DNA of 64,000 bases from Duganella sp. 1224 (lineage in GTDB: Bacteria; Pseudomonadota; Gammaproteobacteria; Burkholderiales; Burkholderiaceae_D), in contig NZ_JACBYS010000001.1 of assembly GCF_013408245.1 (NCBI RefSeq), positions 2,418,001 to 2,482,000 on the forward strand, read 5' to 3'. Below are positions 52,544 through 61,919 of the stretch, piece by piece (position 1 is the first letter of the stretch; the number at the start of each line of letters is the position of its first letter). The notes beneath the pieces are model-generated. The model made no database searches and was not told the origin of the DNA. It saw only the letters and a program-made list of their open reading frames with translations. Both the position numbers and the translations under genes were made by a program.

Positions 52544-53209
52544 TCACTTGAGTTTCTTCAGGTATTCTTCGGACAGTTTCTGGAACAGCAGCGCGGTTTC
52601 GTTGCGCAAATACGGGCCGATCTGCGACAGCACCTGGTAGCAGCCGCGCGCCAGCGCGTCGGCCATCGACTGCTGCTCGCTGTACTTGCGCGGATTGCGC
52701 ACGTACTCGTACGACAGCCAATAGGTTGCCACCACCACCATGTTGGTGGCCATGGCGTCGATGGCGGTGTCCGAGGCCTCCAGCGATTTTTCGCTGCGCA
52801 AGTCCTCGCACAGCTGCTTGGCGACCTTGATCTTGTGCGCCAGGATCTGCTTGAAGTGCAGCTCCAGCTTGCGGTTGCGCGACAGCAGGTCGTTGAGGTC
52901 GCGGTAGAAGAAGCGGTAGCGCCAGATCAGCTCGAACATCAGGTGCAGGTACAGCCAGACGTCCTCGATATTGGAGCGGCGGCCGTTGGGCACGGTCAGG
53001 ATGCGCTCGATCTCGGCCTCGAACTGGACGAAGATCGAGTTGACGATGTCGTCCTTGTTACGGAAATGGTAGTACAGGTTCCCCGGCGAGATGTTCATCT
53101 CCTCGGCGATCACCGTGGTAGTGATGTTGGGCTCGCCGAACTCGTTGAACAGCCGCAAGGACAGTTCAAGGATGCGTTCACGGGTGCGACGGGGAGCTTT
53201 TTGTAGCAT
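52544..53209 (-). CDS. TetR-family transcriptional regulator
   Basis: 221 residues. The N-terminal helix-turn-helix (~8-55) reads RTRERILELSLRLFNEFG, ITTTVIAEEMNISPGNLYYH, FRNKDDIV, typical of TetR. The long C-terminal ligand/dimer domain is helical with ELIWRYRFFYRDLNDLL, the pattern of the TetR_C group linked in some bacteria to PHA or fatty-acid genes. With a phasin-like gene just upstream on the same strand, lipid or PHB storage is a reasonable target. ATG 53209 has AGAGG 9 nt upstream. Confidence 0.9.
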   Translation of the reverse strand: MLQKAPRRTRERILELSLRLFNEFGEPNITTTVIAEEMNISPGNLYYHFRNKDDIVNSIFVQFEAEIERILTVPNGRRSNIEDVWLYLHLMFELIWRYRFFYRDLNDLLSRNRKLELHFKQILAHKIKVAKQLCEDLRSEKSLEASDTAIDAMATNMVVVATYWLSYEYVRNPRKYSEQQSMADALARGCYQVLSQIGPYLRNETALLFQKLSEEYLKKLK

Positions 53210-53318
53210 AGCAAGGAACCTCTGTTTATTCTCGCGCAAGCATAACACCGATGCACGTCACAGAGGAACACTCACGGCTGCTGTTAGGCGCACATGACGG
53301 CCAGATGCCGCCAGATAG

Positions 53319-53681
53319 CTATTTCGCTTTCTTGGCGGCAGGCTTTTTCGCGGCGGCTTTCTTGGCTGCCGGCTTGGCGGCGGCCGGCTTGTCGGCCTTG
53401 GCCGCGCGCTTTTTCGCCGCCGGCTGGCCGCCCAGCGCCGCCACCTGTTGGGTCAGCTCGTCGATGCGCTGCCGCAGGGCGTCGACCTCCTGCCGGGTCG
53501 GCACGCCGATCGAGCTCAGCGCGCGCAGCACGCGTTCCTCGAACAGCTGCATCGAGAAGAACTTGCCCTCCTCTTCCTGCGCCTTGGCAAAGGCGGCCAG
53601 ACCGGCCTGCCAAATTTCCTGCGACGACATGCGTACCGCGTCGGCCAGCTGGTCGTCGCTCTTCTTCAACTTCTTAGCCAT
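53319..53681 (-). CDS. Phasin-like (PhaI/PhaF) granule protein with AAK tail
   Basis: A 120-residue protein. Residues ~10-75 match the poly(hydroxyalkanoate) granule-associated domain (QEIWQAGLAAFAKAQEEEGK, LFEERVLRALSSI), then a heptad region (VDALRQRIDELTQQVAAL). The last ~35 residues are a lysine/alanine/proline repeat, KPAAAKPAAKKAAAKKPA, like the histone-H1-like DNA-binding tail of PhaF. Such proteins link PHA granules to DNA. ATG 53681 is preferred (CAGGA upstream); an ATG lies two codons earlier. Confidence 0.85.
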   Translation of the reverse strand: MAKKLKKSDDQLADAVRMSSQEIWQAGLAAFAKAQEEEGKFFSMQLFEERVLRALSSIGVPTRQEVDALRQRIDELTQQVAALGGQPAAKKRAAKADKPAAAKPAAKKAAAKKPAAKKAK

Positions 53682-53774
53682 TTCCATCCTGTCAGTGCTG
53701 TTTGCCGGTATTTTATTCTAAGCCAGCCCGACTAGAGAATGCTTACTAATGGGAGGGCGCGACGTCGGCCAACT

Positions 53775-55658
53775 TCAGCGCTCAGGCGCGCCGATGTGGT
53801 TGTCGAGGAATTCGAGCAGCGTGTCGTAGTACTTCTTCTCGTTGGCCAGGTAGTGCAGGCCATGGCCCTCCTCGGGAAATTGCAGCCACTGCACCGGCTT
53901 GCCCTGCGCCTCCAGTGCCTTCTTCATTTTTTCGCCGTGGGCGATCGGCACGCGCCGGTCTTGCTCGCCGTGCATCAGCAGCACCGGCGCCTGGATGCGG
54001 GCGGCCTGCTTCAGCGGCGAGACCTGATCGAATTTTTCCTGGTTGACGCGCGCGTCGCCGATGCGCGTCAGCATGAGTTCGCGGGCGACCTTGCTGCCGG
54101 CCCTGTCGGAGCTGTCGTGCATCATGAATTCGATGTCGGTCACGCCGGCGAAGCTGACGCCGCAGCGGTACAGCTCCGGCGTCTTCACCAGCCCCCACAA
54201 GGCCGCGTAGCCGCCATAGCTGGCGCCGACGATGCAGATGCGCTGCGGATCGGCCACGCCCTGGCGTATCAGCTGCCGCACGCCGGCGCTGACATCGTCC
54301 TGCATCGACAAGCCCCACTGCCCGTAGCCGGCCTGCTCGAAGCGCTTGCCAAAGCCGCTGGAGCCGCGGAACTGCGGCTGGAACACGGCATAGCCGCGCG
54401 CCGCCAGCAGCTGCACTTCCTCGTTCCAGCCCCAATAGTCGCGCGCGGTCGGGCCGCCGTGGATCAGCACCACCAGCGGCACGCCGTGGGCGCCGTCGGC
54501 CGGCCGCGTCAGGAAGGCCGGCACCGTCAGGCCGTCCGCCGCCGGGTACTGCATGATTTCCATCGGCCGCATCGGCACCTCGTCCAGCAGCGGCCGGCGC
54601 CGGGTCAGGCGCAGCAGCGCGCCCTTGGGGGTGTCGAGCAAATACCATTCGCCGGGCTCGACATCGCTGTAGGAATACACCATCACCATGCCGCGCGGAT
54701 TGCCGCTGAGGCGGTTGATGCGGTTCGGCAGCGCCTGGTCCACCACCGTCTTCACGCCGCCCCACGCCGGATTGAACCACACCTCCTCGACGCGCATGCC
54801 GCGCGTGGTGACCCGCTCGAAGGCCGAGGGGTCGATGCCGTCCGCGCTGAGGATGTCCTGGGTCGGATGGCCCGCCATCAGCTCGCCGATTTCGCGCCGC
54901 GCGGTGTCGTAGCGGAACAAGGCGTAGGTGTCGCGTCCCTGGCGCGACCAGATCGCCAGGGTGTGCGGTTCGTCGGGCGCGAAGGCGGGCGTCCAGTAGT
55001 CATCGCCGATGCCGAACTCCGCCAGTTTCTGCCACTCGGCGTCGGCGCTCGGCCGGTACCAGTTGCTGACGGTCGAGACATCGCGCCAGAACGCCGAATT
55101 GACCAGCGTCACGGCCAGCAGTTCGCCGCGGCTGTCAAACGCCCAGTTTGTCACCTTGCCGCTGGGGTAGCGCAGCTTCTTGCGCTGCCCGGTGCGGGCG
55201 TTGACGCGGGCGATGTCGCCATCCTCGACGTCGGTGTAGACCAGCAACCACGGCGAGTCCGGCTTGCCTGCCTCGGCGCGACCGATGACCTCCTCGCCGA
55301 GGTCGGCCACCTTGTTGCCGTCCAGGTCCATCGACTCGGCCTCGATGCCGAAATCGACCGCCAGCAAATCGTTGCCGGCCCAGGTGACGCGGGTGGGCGA
55401 CTTGGTGAAGCGCCAGTAACCCTCTTCCACCCGCTGGCTCCTGTACAGCACCTTGCTGGCGTGGCTCGCCACGTCGTAGACCTGCAATTCATAGGTGAAA
55501 CCGTCGAAGAAAATCATGGCGGCGTGGCGGCCGTCCGGCGCCAGGCTGGCGCTCACGGCCCCGAGCGGATTGATGGCCTCGATGACGCTCAACGGCGCGG
55601 CCGTCGCAGTGCAGGCCCACGCCCACAGCAGCGCGCAGCGGCAGAAGAAAAATCGCAT
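53775..55658 (-). CDS. Exported S9-family prolyl oligopeptidase-like peptidase
   Basis: A 627-residue serine peptidase. N-terminal signal peptide (MRFFFCRCALLWAWACTATA), beta-propeller-like central region (~50-360) and a C-terminal alpha/beta-hydrolase domain. The catalytic serine lies in VGASYGGYAALWG, the aspartate in GEQDRRVPIAHG and the histidine in EEGHGLHY. Homologues are dipeptidyl-peptidase/acylaminoacyl-peptidase-like enzymes acting on peptides in the periplasm. The start at 55658 is chosen at the signal peptide. It stands alone, on the same strand as the signalling genes. Confidence 0.92.
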   Translation of the reverse strand: MRFFFCRCALLWAWACTATAAPLSVIEAINPLGAVSASLAPDGRHAAMIFFDGFTYELQVYDVASHASKVLYRSQRVEEGYWRFTKSPTRVTWAGNDLLAVDFGIEAESMDLDGNKVADLGEEVIGRAEAGKPDSPWLLVYTDVEDGDIARVNARTGQRKKLRYPSGKVTNWAFDSRGELLAVTLVNSAFWRDVSTVSNWYRPSADAEWQKLAEFGIGDDYWTPAFAPDEPHTLAIWSRQGRDTYALFRYDTARREIGELMAGHPTQDILSADGIDPSAFERVTTRGMRVEEVWFNPAWGGVKTVVDQALPNRINRLSGNPRGMVMVYSYSDVEPGEWYLLDTPKGALLRLTRRRPLLDEVPMRPMEIMQYPAADGLTVPAFLTRPADGAHGVPLVVLIHGGPTARDYWGWNEEVQLLAARGYAVFQPQFRGSSGFGKRFEQAGYGQWGLSMQDDVSAGVRQLIRQGVADPQRICIVGASYGGYAALWGLVKTPELYRCGVSFAGVTDIEFMMHDSSDRAGSKVARELMLTRIGDARVNQEKFDQVSPLKQAARIQAPVLLMHGEQDRRVPIAHGEKMKKALEAQGKPVQWLQFPEEGHGLHYLANEKKYYDTLLEFLDNHIGAPER

Positions 55659-55737
55659 CTTGCAAGAAATGGAATGTTGGAACAGGGAAATTATAAACTT
55701 GACATCTTCCGCTGTCACGCTTTCCCTTGCTATCCCT

Positions 55738-58700
55738 TCACTCGGCGATGTTGGCCTCTTCCTTGCGCACCGCCAGCGGCCCGTGCGCCTGGGCGTGCAG
55801 GCGGAAGCCTTCGCGGATGTTTTCGCGCAAGATCGCGCCCTTCCACGGCTTGGTGTAGAAGCGGTCGATGGCGCCGTGGTTGATGGCGGCCATGATCGGC
55901 GTCAGGTCGGCGTAGGCCGACAGCATGATGCGGAAGGTGTCCGGACACAGGTTCTTGACCCGCTCCATGAACTCGGTGCCGCTCATCAGCGGCATGCACT
56001 GGTCGCACAGGATCACCTGCACCCGGTGCCGCGCCAGGATGTCGAAGCCCTCGGCGGCGGTCTGCGCGGTCAGGATGCGGTAGCCGTCCTGTGACAGGAA
56101 GTCGGTCAGCACGTCCAGCATGAAGGCGTCGTCGTCGACGATCAGCAGGGTCTGCTGGTCGGTCTCGCGCTCGTCGGCCGGCGCCTGCAGCCGCCGCCCC
56201 TCGCGCAGCATGGCCTCGAACTCGTCCTCCGGCAGCGGCCGGCTGAAATAGTAGCCCTGCATCTCGTCGCAGTTGTGGCGGTGCAGATAGGCCAGCTGCG
56301 CCTCCTTCTCCACGCCCTCGGCCACCACGCTCAGCTTGAGGCTGTGCGCCATGTTGATGATGGCCAGCACGATGGCGGCGTCGTCCGGATTGCTGGTGAC
56401 CTCGCGCACGAAGGCGATGTCGATCTTCAGCTTGTCGATCGGGAAGCGCTTCAGGTAGGCCAGCGACGAGTAGCCGGTGCCGAAGTCGTCGATGGAAATC
56501 TGGATCCCCAGCGCCTTCAGGTTTTGCAGCACGGTAATGGTTTCCTCGGCGTTGGACATCAGCGAGCTCTCGGTCAGCTCCAGCTCCAGCAGCTCGGGCG
56601 CGATGTCGTGCTCGCGGATCGCCTTCAGCACCTCCTCCTCCAGTCCGCCAACGAAGAACTGGATGCCGGAGACGTTGACCGACAGCGGCACGGCGCCGGC
56701 CTCGGCGCGCTGCCACTGGGCGATCTTGCGGCAGGCCTCGTGGATCACCCAGGTGCCGACCCGCACGATCAGCCCGGTTTCCTCCAGCAGCGGGATGAAC
56801 AGCGCCGGCGACACCATGCCGTGGCCCGGCCGCCGCCAGCGGATCAGCACCTCGGCGCCGCTGACGCGGCCGCTGCCGATGTGCACCTTGGGCTGGAAGT
56901 GCAGCACGAATTCCTCGTTCTCGATGGCCCGGCGCAGCGCGTTTTCCAGGTCCAGCCGCGCCAGCGACTGCGCGTTCATCTCGGCGGTGAAAAAGCGGAA
57001 GGCGTCGCGCCCGGCTTCCTTGGCGCGGTACATGGCGGTGTCGGCGTACTGGATCAGCGTGTCCGGCGCGGCGCCGTCGTCCGGGTAGACGGCGATGCCG
57101 ATGCTGGCCGTGACGGTCACCTCGTGCCCCTTGAGGTCGAACGGCCGGCGCAGCGCGTCGCGGATCTTGTCGACCACCGCCACCGCGTTCTGCGCGCCCT
57201 CGGGCAGCATCAGGATGGCGGCAAACTCGTCGCCGCCGAAGCGGCCGATGGTGTCGCGCACCCGCAGGCAGTCGACCAGCCGGCTGGAGAACTGGCGCAG
57301 CAGCTCGTCGCCGATGGTGTGGCCGAGCGTGTCGTTGACGTTCTTGAAGCGGTCAACGTCCAGGAACAGCACCGCCAGCGACCACTTGTGCTCGGCCGCC
57401 TGGCGCAGCGAGTGCACCAGCGAGTCGTGGAACTGGCTGCGGTTGGGCAGGCCGGTCAGGGTGTCGAAGTGGGCCAGCTTGAGCAGGCGCTGCTCGGCCT
57501 CCTTGCGCTCGGTGATGTCGCGCGCCACCGCCACCAGGATCCAGCTCGATCCCGAGCGCAGCGTGCGCCGCTGCACCTCGACCGCCAGCGGCGTGCCGTC
57601 CTTGCAGTGCAACAGCAGCTCGGTCATGGCGCCGCTCTGGTCGCCGGCCAGCAGCTTGTCGTACAGTTCTTCCAGCTTGTGCAGCTCGCCTTCCAGCGAG
57701 CGGTTGGGACCGACCTGCAGGAAGTCCTCGCGCTCGAAGCCCAGCATGCGGCAGGCGGTGGCGTTGACGTCGACAAAGCACATGCCGGCGCGGTCGACCA
57801 GGAAGATGGCGTCGGCGGTGGCGTCCATCGCCAGGCGGAAGCGGCGCAGGTCCTCGTCGAGCCGGATGCGGGCATTCATGTCCAGCGTCAGCTGCGCGTG
57901 GTGGCGCTTGATTTCCTCGTACAGCAGCAAGTTCTCGAACGCCACCGCGACCTGCGCCGCCACCGTGGCGGCGACCCGCTCGTCGACCTCGGAGAAGCCG
58001 TCGGCGCCCAGCTTGTCGACCAGGTACAGCCAGCCGTGGGTGCGCTCGCGCGAGGCGATCGGCACGCCCAGGAAGGAATGCACCGGCGGATGGGTGGGCG
58101 GCAGGCCGATGGTGCCGGGGTCGCCGTTGAGGTCGTTGATGCGGCACGGCAGCCGCTGGTCCAGCAGGCCGCGCAGCACACCGGCGCGCGGGCTCTGGGC
58201 GATCTGCCGCAGCGGCATGCCGGCGCCGGCGCTGGCAAAGTAGCTCAGCTCGGTGGCACCCGGCTCCAGCACGCCGATGCAGGCGTATTTCGACACGCCG
58301 ATGTTCTGCGCCACGCGGCAGCCGATGTCCATCAACGCCTGCGCGTCGCGCTCGGCGCCGAGCTCGATGCCGAGTTCGATCAGCGCGGTCAGCCGCAGGC
58401 TCACCGCCTGCAGGCTGGACAGCGAGTGCGACAGCCGCTGCGTCATGTTGGACAGGTTTTCCGGCGAGGCCTCGATGCTGTCGCTGGCCAGCAGCGTCAT
58501 CAGCTGGCTGCTCGATTCCAGCTCGTCCAGGTACTCGGCCACCTGGTGGTCGATGTCGTGCAGCCGGCCCTCGGCCGGCGGCGCGGGCGCGAAGGCCGGC
58601 AGCGGCTCGGCCGGCGTGGCGGCGTCGGCCAGGCCGAGCGCCTCCTGCACCGTCTGCAGGATCACCTCCGGGTCGGACGGCTTGGGCAGCACCCAGCGCA

Positions 58701-59391
58701 CGCCGCACGACTGCGCCACCGCCACCGCCTCGCGCTCGCGGTAGGTGGCGGTGTAGAAAATCACCGGCACGTCGGCCGTCTCGGCGTGCGCGTGCATGCG
58801 GGTGACGAACTCGTAGCCGTCCATGTTCGGCATCAGGATGTCCGAGATGACCAGGTCCGGCTTTTCCGCCAGCACCATCTTCAGGCCCTCGGCGCCGTTC
58901 GACGCCTCCAGCAGCCGGTGGCCGCCGTAGCTCAGCAGCGTCATCAGGAATTCGCGGTTGAGCACATGATCGTCCACGATCAGGATCGTGGCGGTATCGT
59001 TTTTGTTACTCGGGGACGATACTACCCCGCTTAAGAAAGACTCGATCTGCGCCACGAAGGTGTCCGGCTCGATCGGTTTGCCGATGTAGCCGTCGAAGCC
59101 GGCCTCGAGCAGGCGTTCGCGGTCGCCGACCATGGCCAGCGCGGTCACCGCCAGCGCCGGGATGTGGCGCACCGCGGGATCGGCCTTGAGCGCGGCCACC
59201 ACGCCGTAGCCGTCCAGCTTGGGCAGGTGGACGTCGCAGATGATCAGGTCCGGCTGCTCCTTGCGCGCCGCCGCCACGCCGGCCTCGCCGTCGCTGGCCG
59301 ACAGCGGCTCGTAGCCGAAGGCGTGCAGCAAATACACCATCAACTCCATGTTGGTGGCGTTGTCTTCTATGATCAGGATCCGTGCTGACAC
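55738..59391 (-). CDS. REC-REC-GAF-PAS-GGDEF-EAL-REC signalling protein
   Basis: A 1217-residue hybrid. Order: REC1 (~5-118, IIEDNATN, phospho-Asp in IICDVHLPK), REC2 (~135-250, IVDDHVLN, VISDILMPNMDG), GAF (~345-500), PAS (~530-640), GGDEF (~660-810, GRFGGDEFAAI), EAL (~825-1070, GAEVLIRW, IDDFGTGYSS, VVAEGVE) and REC3 (~1085-1200, IVDDDAFM, ILCDQCMPLMSG). Both cyclic-di-GMP domains look catalytically intact. Starts with GTG at 59391 (GGGGAG upstream). It is 16 nt downstream of the histidine kinase gene, the likely phosphodonor for one or more REC domains. Confidence 0.92.
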   Translation of the reverse strand: MSARILIIEDNATNMELMVYLLHAFGYEPLSASDGEAGVAAARKEQPDLIICDVHLPKLDGYGVVAALKADPAVRHIPALAVTALAMVGDRERLLEAGFDGYIGKPIEPDTFVAQIESFLSGVVSSPSNKNDTATILIVDDHVLNREFLMTLLSYGGHRLLEASNGAEGLKMVLAEKPDLVISDILMPNMDGYEFVTRMHAHAETADVPVIFYTATYREREAVAVAQSCGVRWVLPKPSDPEVILQTVQEALGLADAATPAEPLPAFAPAPPAEGRLHDIDHQVAEYLDELESSSQLMTLLASDSIEASPENLSNMTQRLSHSLSSLQAVSLRLTALIELGIELGAERDAQALMDIGCRVAQNIGVSKYACIGVLEPGATELSYFASAGAGMPLRQIAQSPRAGVLRGLLDQRLPCRINDLNGDPGTIGLPPTHPPVHSFLGVPIASRERTHGWLYLVDKLGADGFSEVDERVAATVAAQVAVAFENLLLYEEIKRHHAQLTLDMNARIRLDEDLRRFRLAMDATADAIFLVDRAGMCFVDVNATACRMLGFEREDFLQVGPNRSLEGELHKLEELYDKLLAGDQSGAMTELLLHCKDGTPLAVEVQRRTLRSGSSWILVAVARDITERKEAEQRLLKLAHFDTLTGLPNRSQFHDSLVHSLRQAAEHKWSLAVLFLDVDRFKNVNDTLGHTIGDELLRQFSSRLVDCLRVRDTIGRFGGDEFAAILMLPEGAQNAVAVVDKIRDALRRPFDLKGHEVTVTASIGIAVYPDDGAAPDTLIQYADTAMYRAKEAGRDAFRFFTAEMNAQSLARLDLENALRRAIENEEFVLHFQPKVHIGSGRVSGAEVLIRWRRPGHGMVSPALFIPLLEETGLIVRVGTWVIHEACRKIAQWQRAEAGAVPLSVNVSGIQFFVGGLEEEVLKAIREHDIAPELLELELTESSLMSNAEETITVLQNLKALGIQISIDDFGTGYSSLAYLKRFPIDKLKIDIAFVREVTSNPDDAAIVLAIINMAHSLKLSVVAEGVEKEAQLAYLHRHNCDEMQGYYFSRPLPEDEFEAMLREGRRLQAPADERETDQQTLLIVDDDAFMLDVLTDFLSQDGYRILTAQTAAEGFDILARHRVQVILCDQCMPLMSGTEFMERVKNLCPDTFRIMLSAYADLTPIMAAINHGAIDRFYTKPWKGAILRENIREGFRLHAQAHGPLAVRKEEANIAE

Positions 59392-59407
59392 GTTTGATCT
59401 CCCCTTC

Positions 59408-60883
59408 CTATTCTTCCAGTGGCAGGGCCAGCGTGAACACGCTGCCCTTGCCGTACTCGCTATCAAACAAAATCTCACCGTGCAGCAGCGCCGCCAGCTT
59501 GCGGCTCAGATGCAGGCCCAGGCCGGTGCCCTCGAACTGGCGCAGGGCGTTACCGTCCAGCTGGGAAAACGCCTGGAACAGCGTGCCGCGCTGCTCGTCG
59601 CCGATGCCGATGCCGGTGTCGGCCACGCTGATGGTGGCGCACGCGCGCTCGCCCACCACCGACTTCGCCAGCCGCACCAGCACCTTGCCGTTGTTGGTGA
59701 ACTTGATGGCGTTGTGCACCAGGTTCATCAGGATCTGCTGCACCGCCCGGCGGTCGCCCGCCACCGTCACCTCCTCCGGCGGCAGCTCGAACTCCAGCGC
59801 CAGCCCCTTGCTGCGCGCCTGCGACTTGAACGAGTTGAGCACCTCGTCGATCAGTGGCTTGCACGACAGCGGCGCGCGGTCCAGCTCGATCTTGCCCGAA
59901 TCGATGCGGGTTAGCTCCAGCAAGTCATTGATCAGCGACAGCAACTGGCGGGCGCTGCTTTGCACCATGCGCAGCTGTTTCGCTTGTTCATCATTGATGG
60001 GTCCAGGCAATTTCATCAGCATAGTACCCGTAAAACCGATGATCGCGTTCAACGGCGTGCGCAATTCGTGCGACATGCCGGCCAGGAAGCGGTCCTTGGC
60101 GGCCACCGCCTTTGCCAGTTCGACATTTTTTTCTTGCAGCGCCAATTCAAATTGTTTACGTTCCGAGATGTCGCGGATGGCGCTCATCACCAGCGTGCCC
60201 TCCTCGGTGCCGACCGGGCTGAGGCTGATCTCCACCGGGAACTCGACGCCGTCGCTGCGCAGCCCGTACAGTTCGCGCCCGCGCCCCATTGGCCGCACCA
60301 GCGGCTGCGCGGCAAAGCCGGCGCGGTAGTGCAGGTGGGCGCTGCGGTAACGCGCCGGCATCAGGTTTTCCAGCACCATGCCGCGCAGCGCGTGGCGTGG
60401 ATAGCCAAACAGCGCCTCGGCCTGGCCGTTGGCCAGCACGATGCGGCCGGCGGCGTTGGCGATGATGATGGCGTCCGGCATCGACTCCAGGATGCCATCG
60501 TAGCGCGCCTCGAGCAGCTTGGCGTCGCGCAGCACCTTCAGCGCGGTGACGTCTTTTTTACTCCACAAAATGTAGTCGGGACGGCTGCCGTCGCCGGGGA
60601 TCAGCTTGTATGAGCTGTCGACGTAGATCAGCGTGCCATCCTTGGCCTGGCGCATCGATTCGTAGCTGCCCTGGTCGCGCGCCAGCGTCTGCCGCGCCGG
60701 ACCGGCAGCGTCGCCGGGCGGCACGATCAACGCGTCGAGTTGGCGGCCCACCGCCTCCTCGCTCGTATAACCGAACACGGCCTGGGCGCCGTTGGTCCAG
60801 CACGCCACTTCGCCGCCGGTGGTGGTGACCACCACGGCGTCGGGCGTCTGCTGCAGTATCAGGGTGCCGAAATCGGTCGTCAT
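59408..60883 (-). CDS. PAS-PAS sensor histidine kinase
   Basis: A 491-residue kinase, soluble (no transmembrane segments). Two PAS domains at ~10-125 and ~130-245 (DAVVVTTTGGEVACWTNGA, DAIIIANAAGRIVLANGQA). The HisKA H-box is GMSHELRTPLNAIIGF (~275). HATPase motifs are LMNLVHNAIKFTN (N-box) and SVADTGIGIGDEQ, ending in GLGLHLSRKLAAL and the final FTLALPL. Its product and the REC-rich neighbour are co-transcribed, so it forms a phosphorelay with the multi-REC protein. Confidence 0.95.
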   Translation of the reverse strand: MTTDFGTLILQQTPDAVVVTTTGGEVACWTNGAQAVFGYTSEEAVGRQLDALIVPPGDAAGPARQTLARDQGSYESMRQAKDGTLIYVDSSYKLIPGDGSRPDYILWSKKDVTALKVLRDAKLLEARYDGILESMPDAIIIANAAGRIVLANGQAEALFGYPRHALRGMVLENLMPARYRSAHLHYRAGFAAQPLVRPMGRGRELYGLRSDGVEFPVEISLSPVGTEEGTLVMSAIRDISERKQFELALQEKNVELAKAVAAKDRFLAGMSHELRTPLNAIIGFTGTMLMKLPGPINDEQAKQLRMVQSSARQLLSLINDLLELTRIDSGKIELDRAPLSCKPLIDEVLNSFKSQARSKGLALEFELPPEEVTVAGDRRAVQQILMNLVHNAIKFTNNGKVLVRLAKSVVGERACATISVADTGIGIGDEQRGTLFQAFSQLDGNALRQFEGTGLGLHLSRKLAALLHGEILFDSEYGKGSVFTLALPLEE

Positions 60884-60956
60884 CGCCTCGCCTTAGTCTT
60901 GCCATGCGTATAGGACTCACCATACAGCAAGGCGGCAGCAACATCCTCACACAAAA

Positions 60957-61901
60957 TCACGTGGGGGTGGCGGCGCTGATCTCTTGTAGTACACAACGCA
61001 GGATGCGCGGGTGGCGTCCCAGCGCCACGTGGCCTATGGCGCCGAACACCAGATTGCGGGCGCCCGGCAGCGCGCTGGAATCCTGCGGCGCGATGATGTT
61101 GTCATGGACAGAGTAAATGGAACTGAACAACTTCCGTTGCGTATTTGCCTCAGATGCGGCCAGCGCGTCCAGCCACGCGCTGGCGCGCCGCATTTGCGCG
61201 GCGTTGCTGCCGGGGCCGAACGAGGCCAGTGCGGTGCCGTGATGCGGCGTGCCGAGCGTGACCACGCGCGCGATCGGCGCGTCCGGATGGCGGCGCAGAT
61301 AAGCGCGCGCCACCAGGCCGCCCATGCTGTGCGCCAGGATGATGACTTGCGCGCTGCCAGTCTCGCGTTGCAACCGTTCCACCGCCGCCCGCACCTGCGG
61401 CACGAAGTCGTCGATTGAGGCGCCCGGCGGTTCGAGGTCGATGCCGTAATGGCTGATGCGCGCCTGCTTCAGTAGCTTGCTCATTGGTATCCAGTAACCG
61501 CTGTTGCAGGCGTAGCCGTGGATCAGCAGCACCGGCAGGCCCTGCTGCTGATCGCGCGGCTGCAGCTGCAGGCCGATCGGCCGCAGCATGTAGTACGACG
61601 AGGTCAGCATCGACGCGTGGAATTCGTGCCAGAACAGATTGGCCGCGCTCAGCAGGTTGAGCGCGTGGCCGGGCGGCGTGGCGCTGCCGGCGCGCCAGCT
61701 CAGGTAAAAGTTGTTGGCCGAGATCAGCAGCCGCACCAGCAGCACCGCCAGCAGGCCGCCGGCCAGGTAGAACAGCGCCGTGGCCGGCGCGCTCAGGCGC
61801 GCTTCCCACGCCGGGCGCCACCAGTAGTAAAGACCGGTCGCCAGCAGCCCCATGCAGGCGGCTTGCAGCACCAGCAGCAGTATCAGCAGTCGTTTGATCA
61901 T
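60957..61901 (-). CDS. Membrane-anchored alpha/beta-hydrolase (lipase-like)
   Basis: 314 residues with an N-terminal membrane helix or signal anchor (LLILLLVLQAACMGLLAT) and a second hydrophobic segment (LFYLAGGLLAVLLVRLL). The hydrolase domain has VLLIHGYACNSGYW (oxyanion), the nucleophile elbow ILAHSMGGLVARAY and a C-terminal acidic/His region (SIYSVHDNIIAPQDS, GAIGHVALG). It resembles triacylglycerol lipase/PGAP1-like esterases. It follows the GMC gene on the same strand, suggesting joint processing of a lipid or sterol-like alcohol (inference). Confidence 0.88.
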   Translation of the reverse strand: MIKRLLILLLVLQAACMGLLATGLYYWWRPAWEARLSAPATALFYLAGGLLAVLLVRLLISANNFYLSWRAGSATPPGHALNLLSAANLFWHEFHASMLTSSYYMLRPIGLQLQPRDQQQGLPVLLIHGYACNSGYWIPMSKLLKQARISHYGIDLEPPGASIDDFVPQVRAAVERLQRETGSAQVIILAHSMGGLVARAYLRRHPDAPIARVVTLGTPHHGTALASFGPGSNAAQMRRASAWLDALAASEANTQRKLFSSIYSVHDNIIAPQDSSALPGARNLVFGAIGHVALGRHPRILRCVLQEISAATPT

Positions 61902-61919
61902 GACCGCATGATACCAAGA

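Noticed and set aside
56275-59034. Long open frame antisense to the GGDEF-EAL protein
   Set aside because: Shadow composition; the multidomain protein on the other strand has a consistent architecture.
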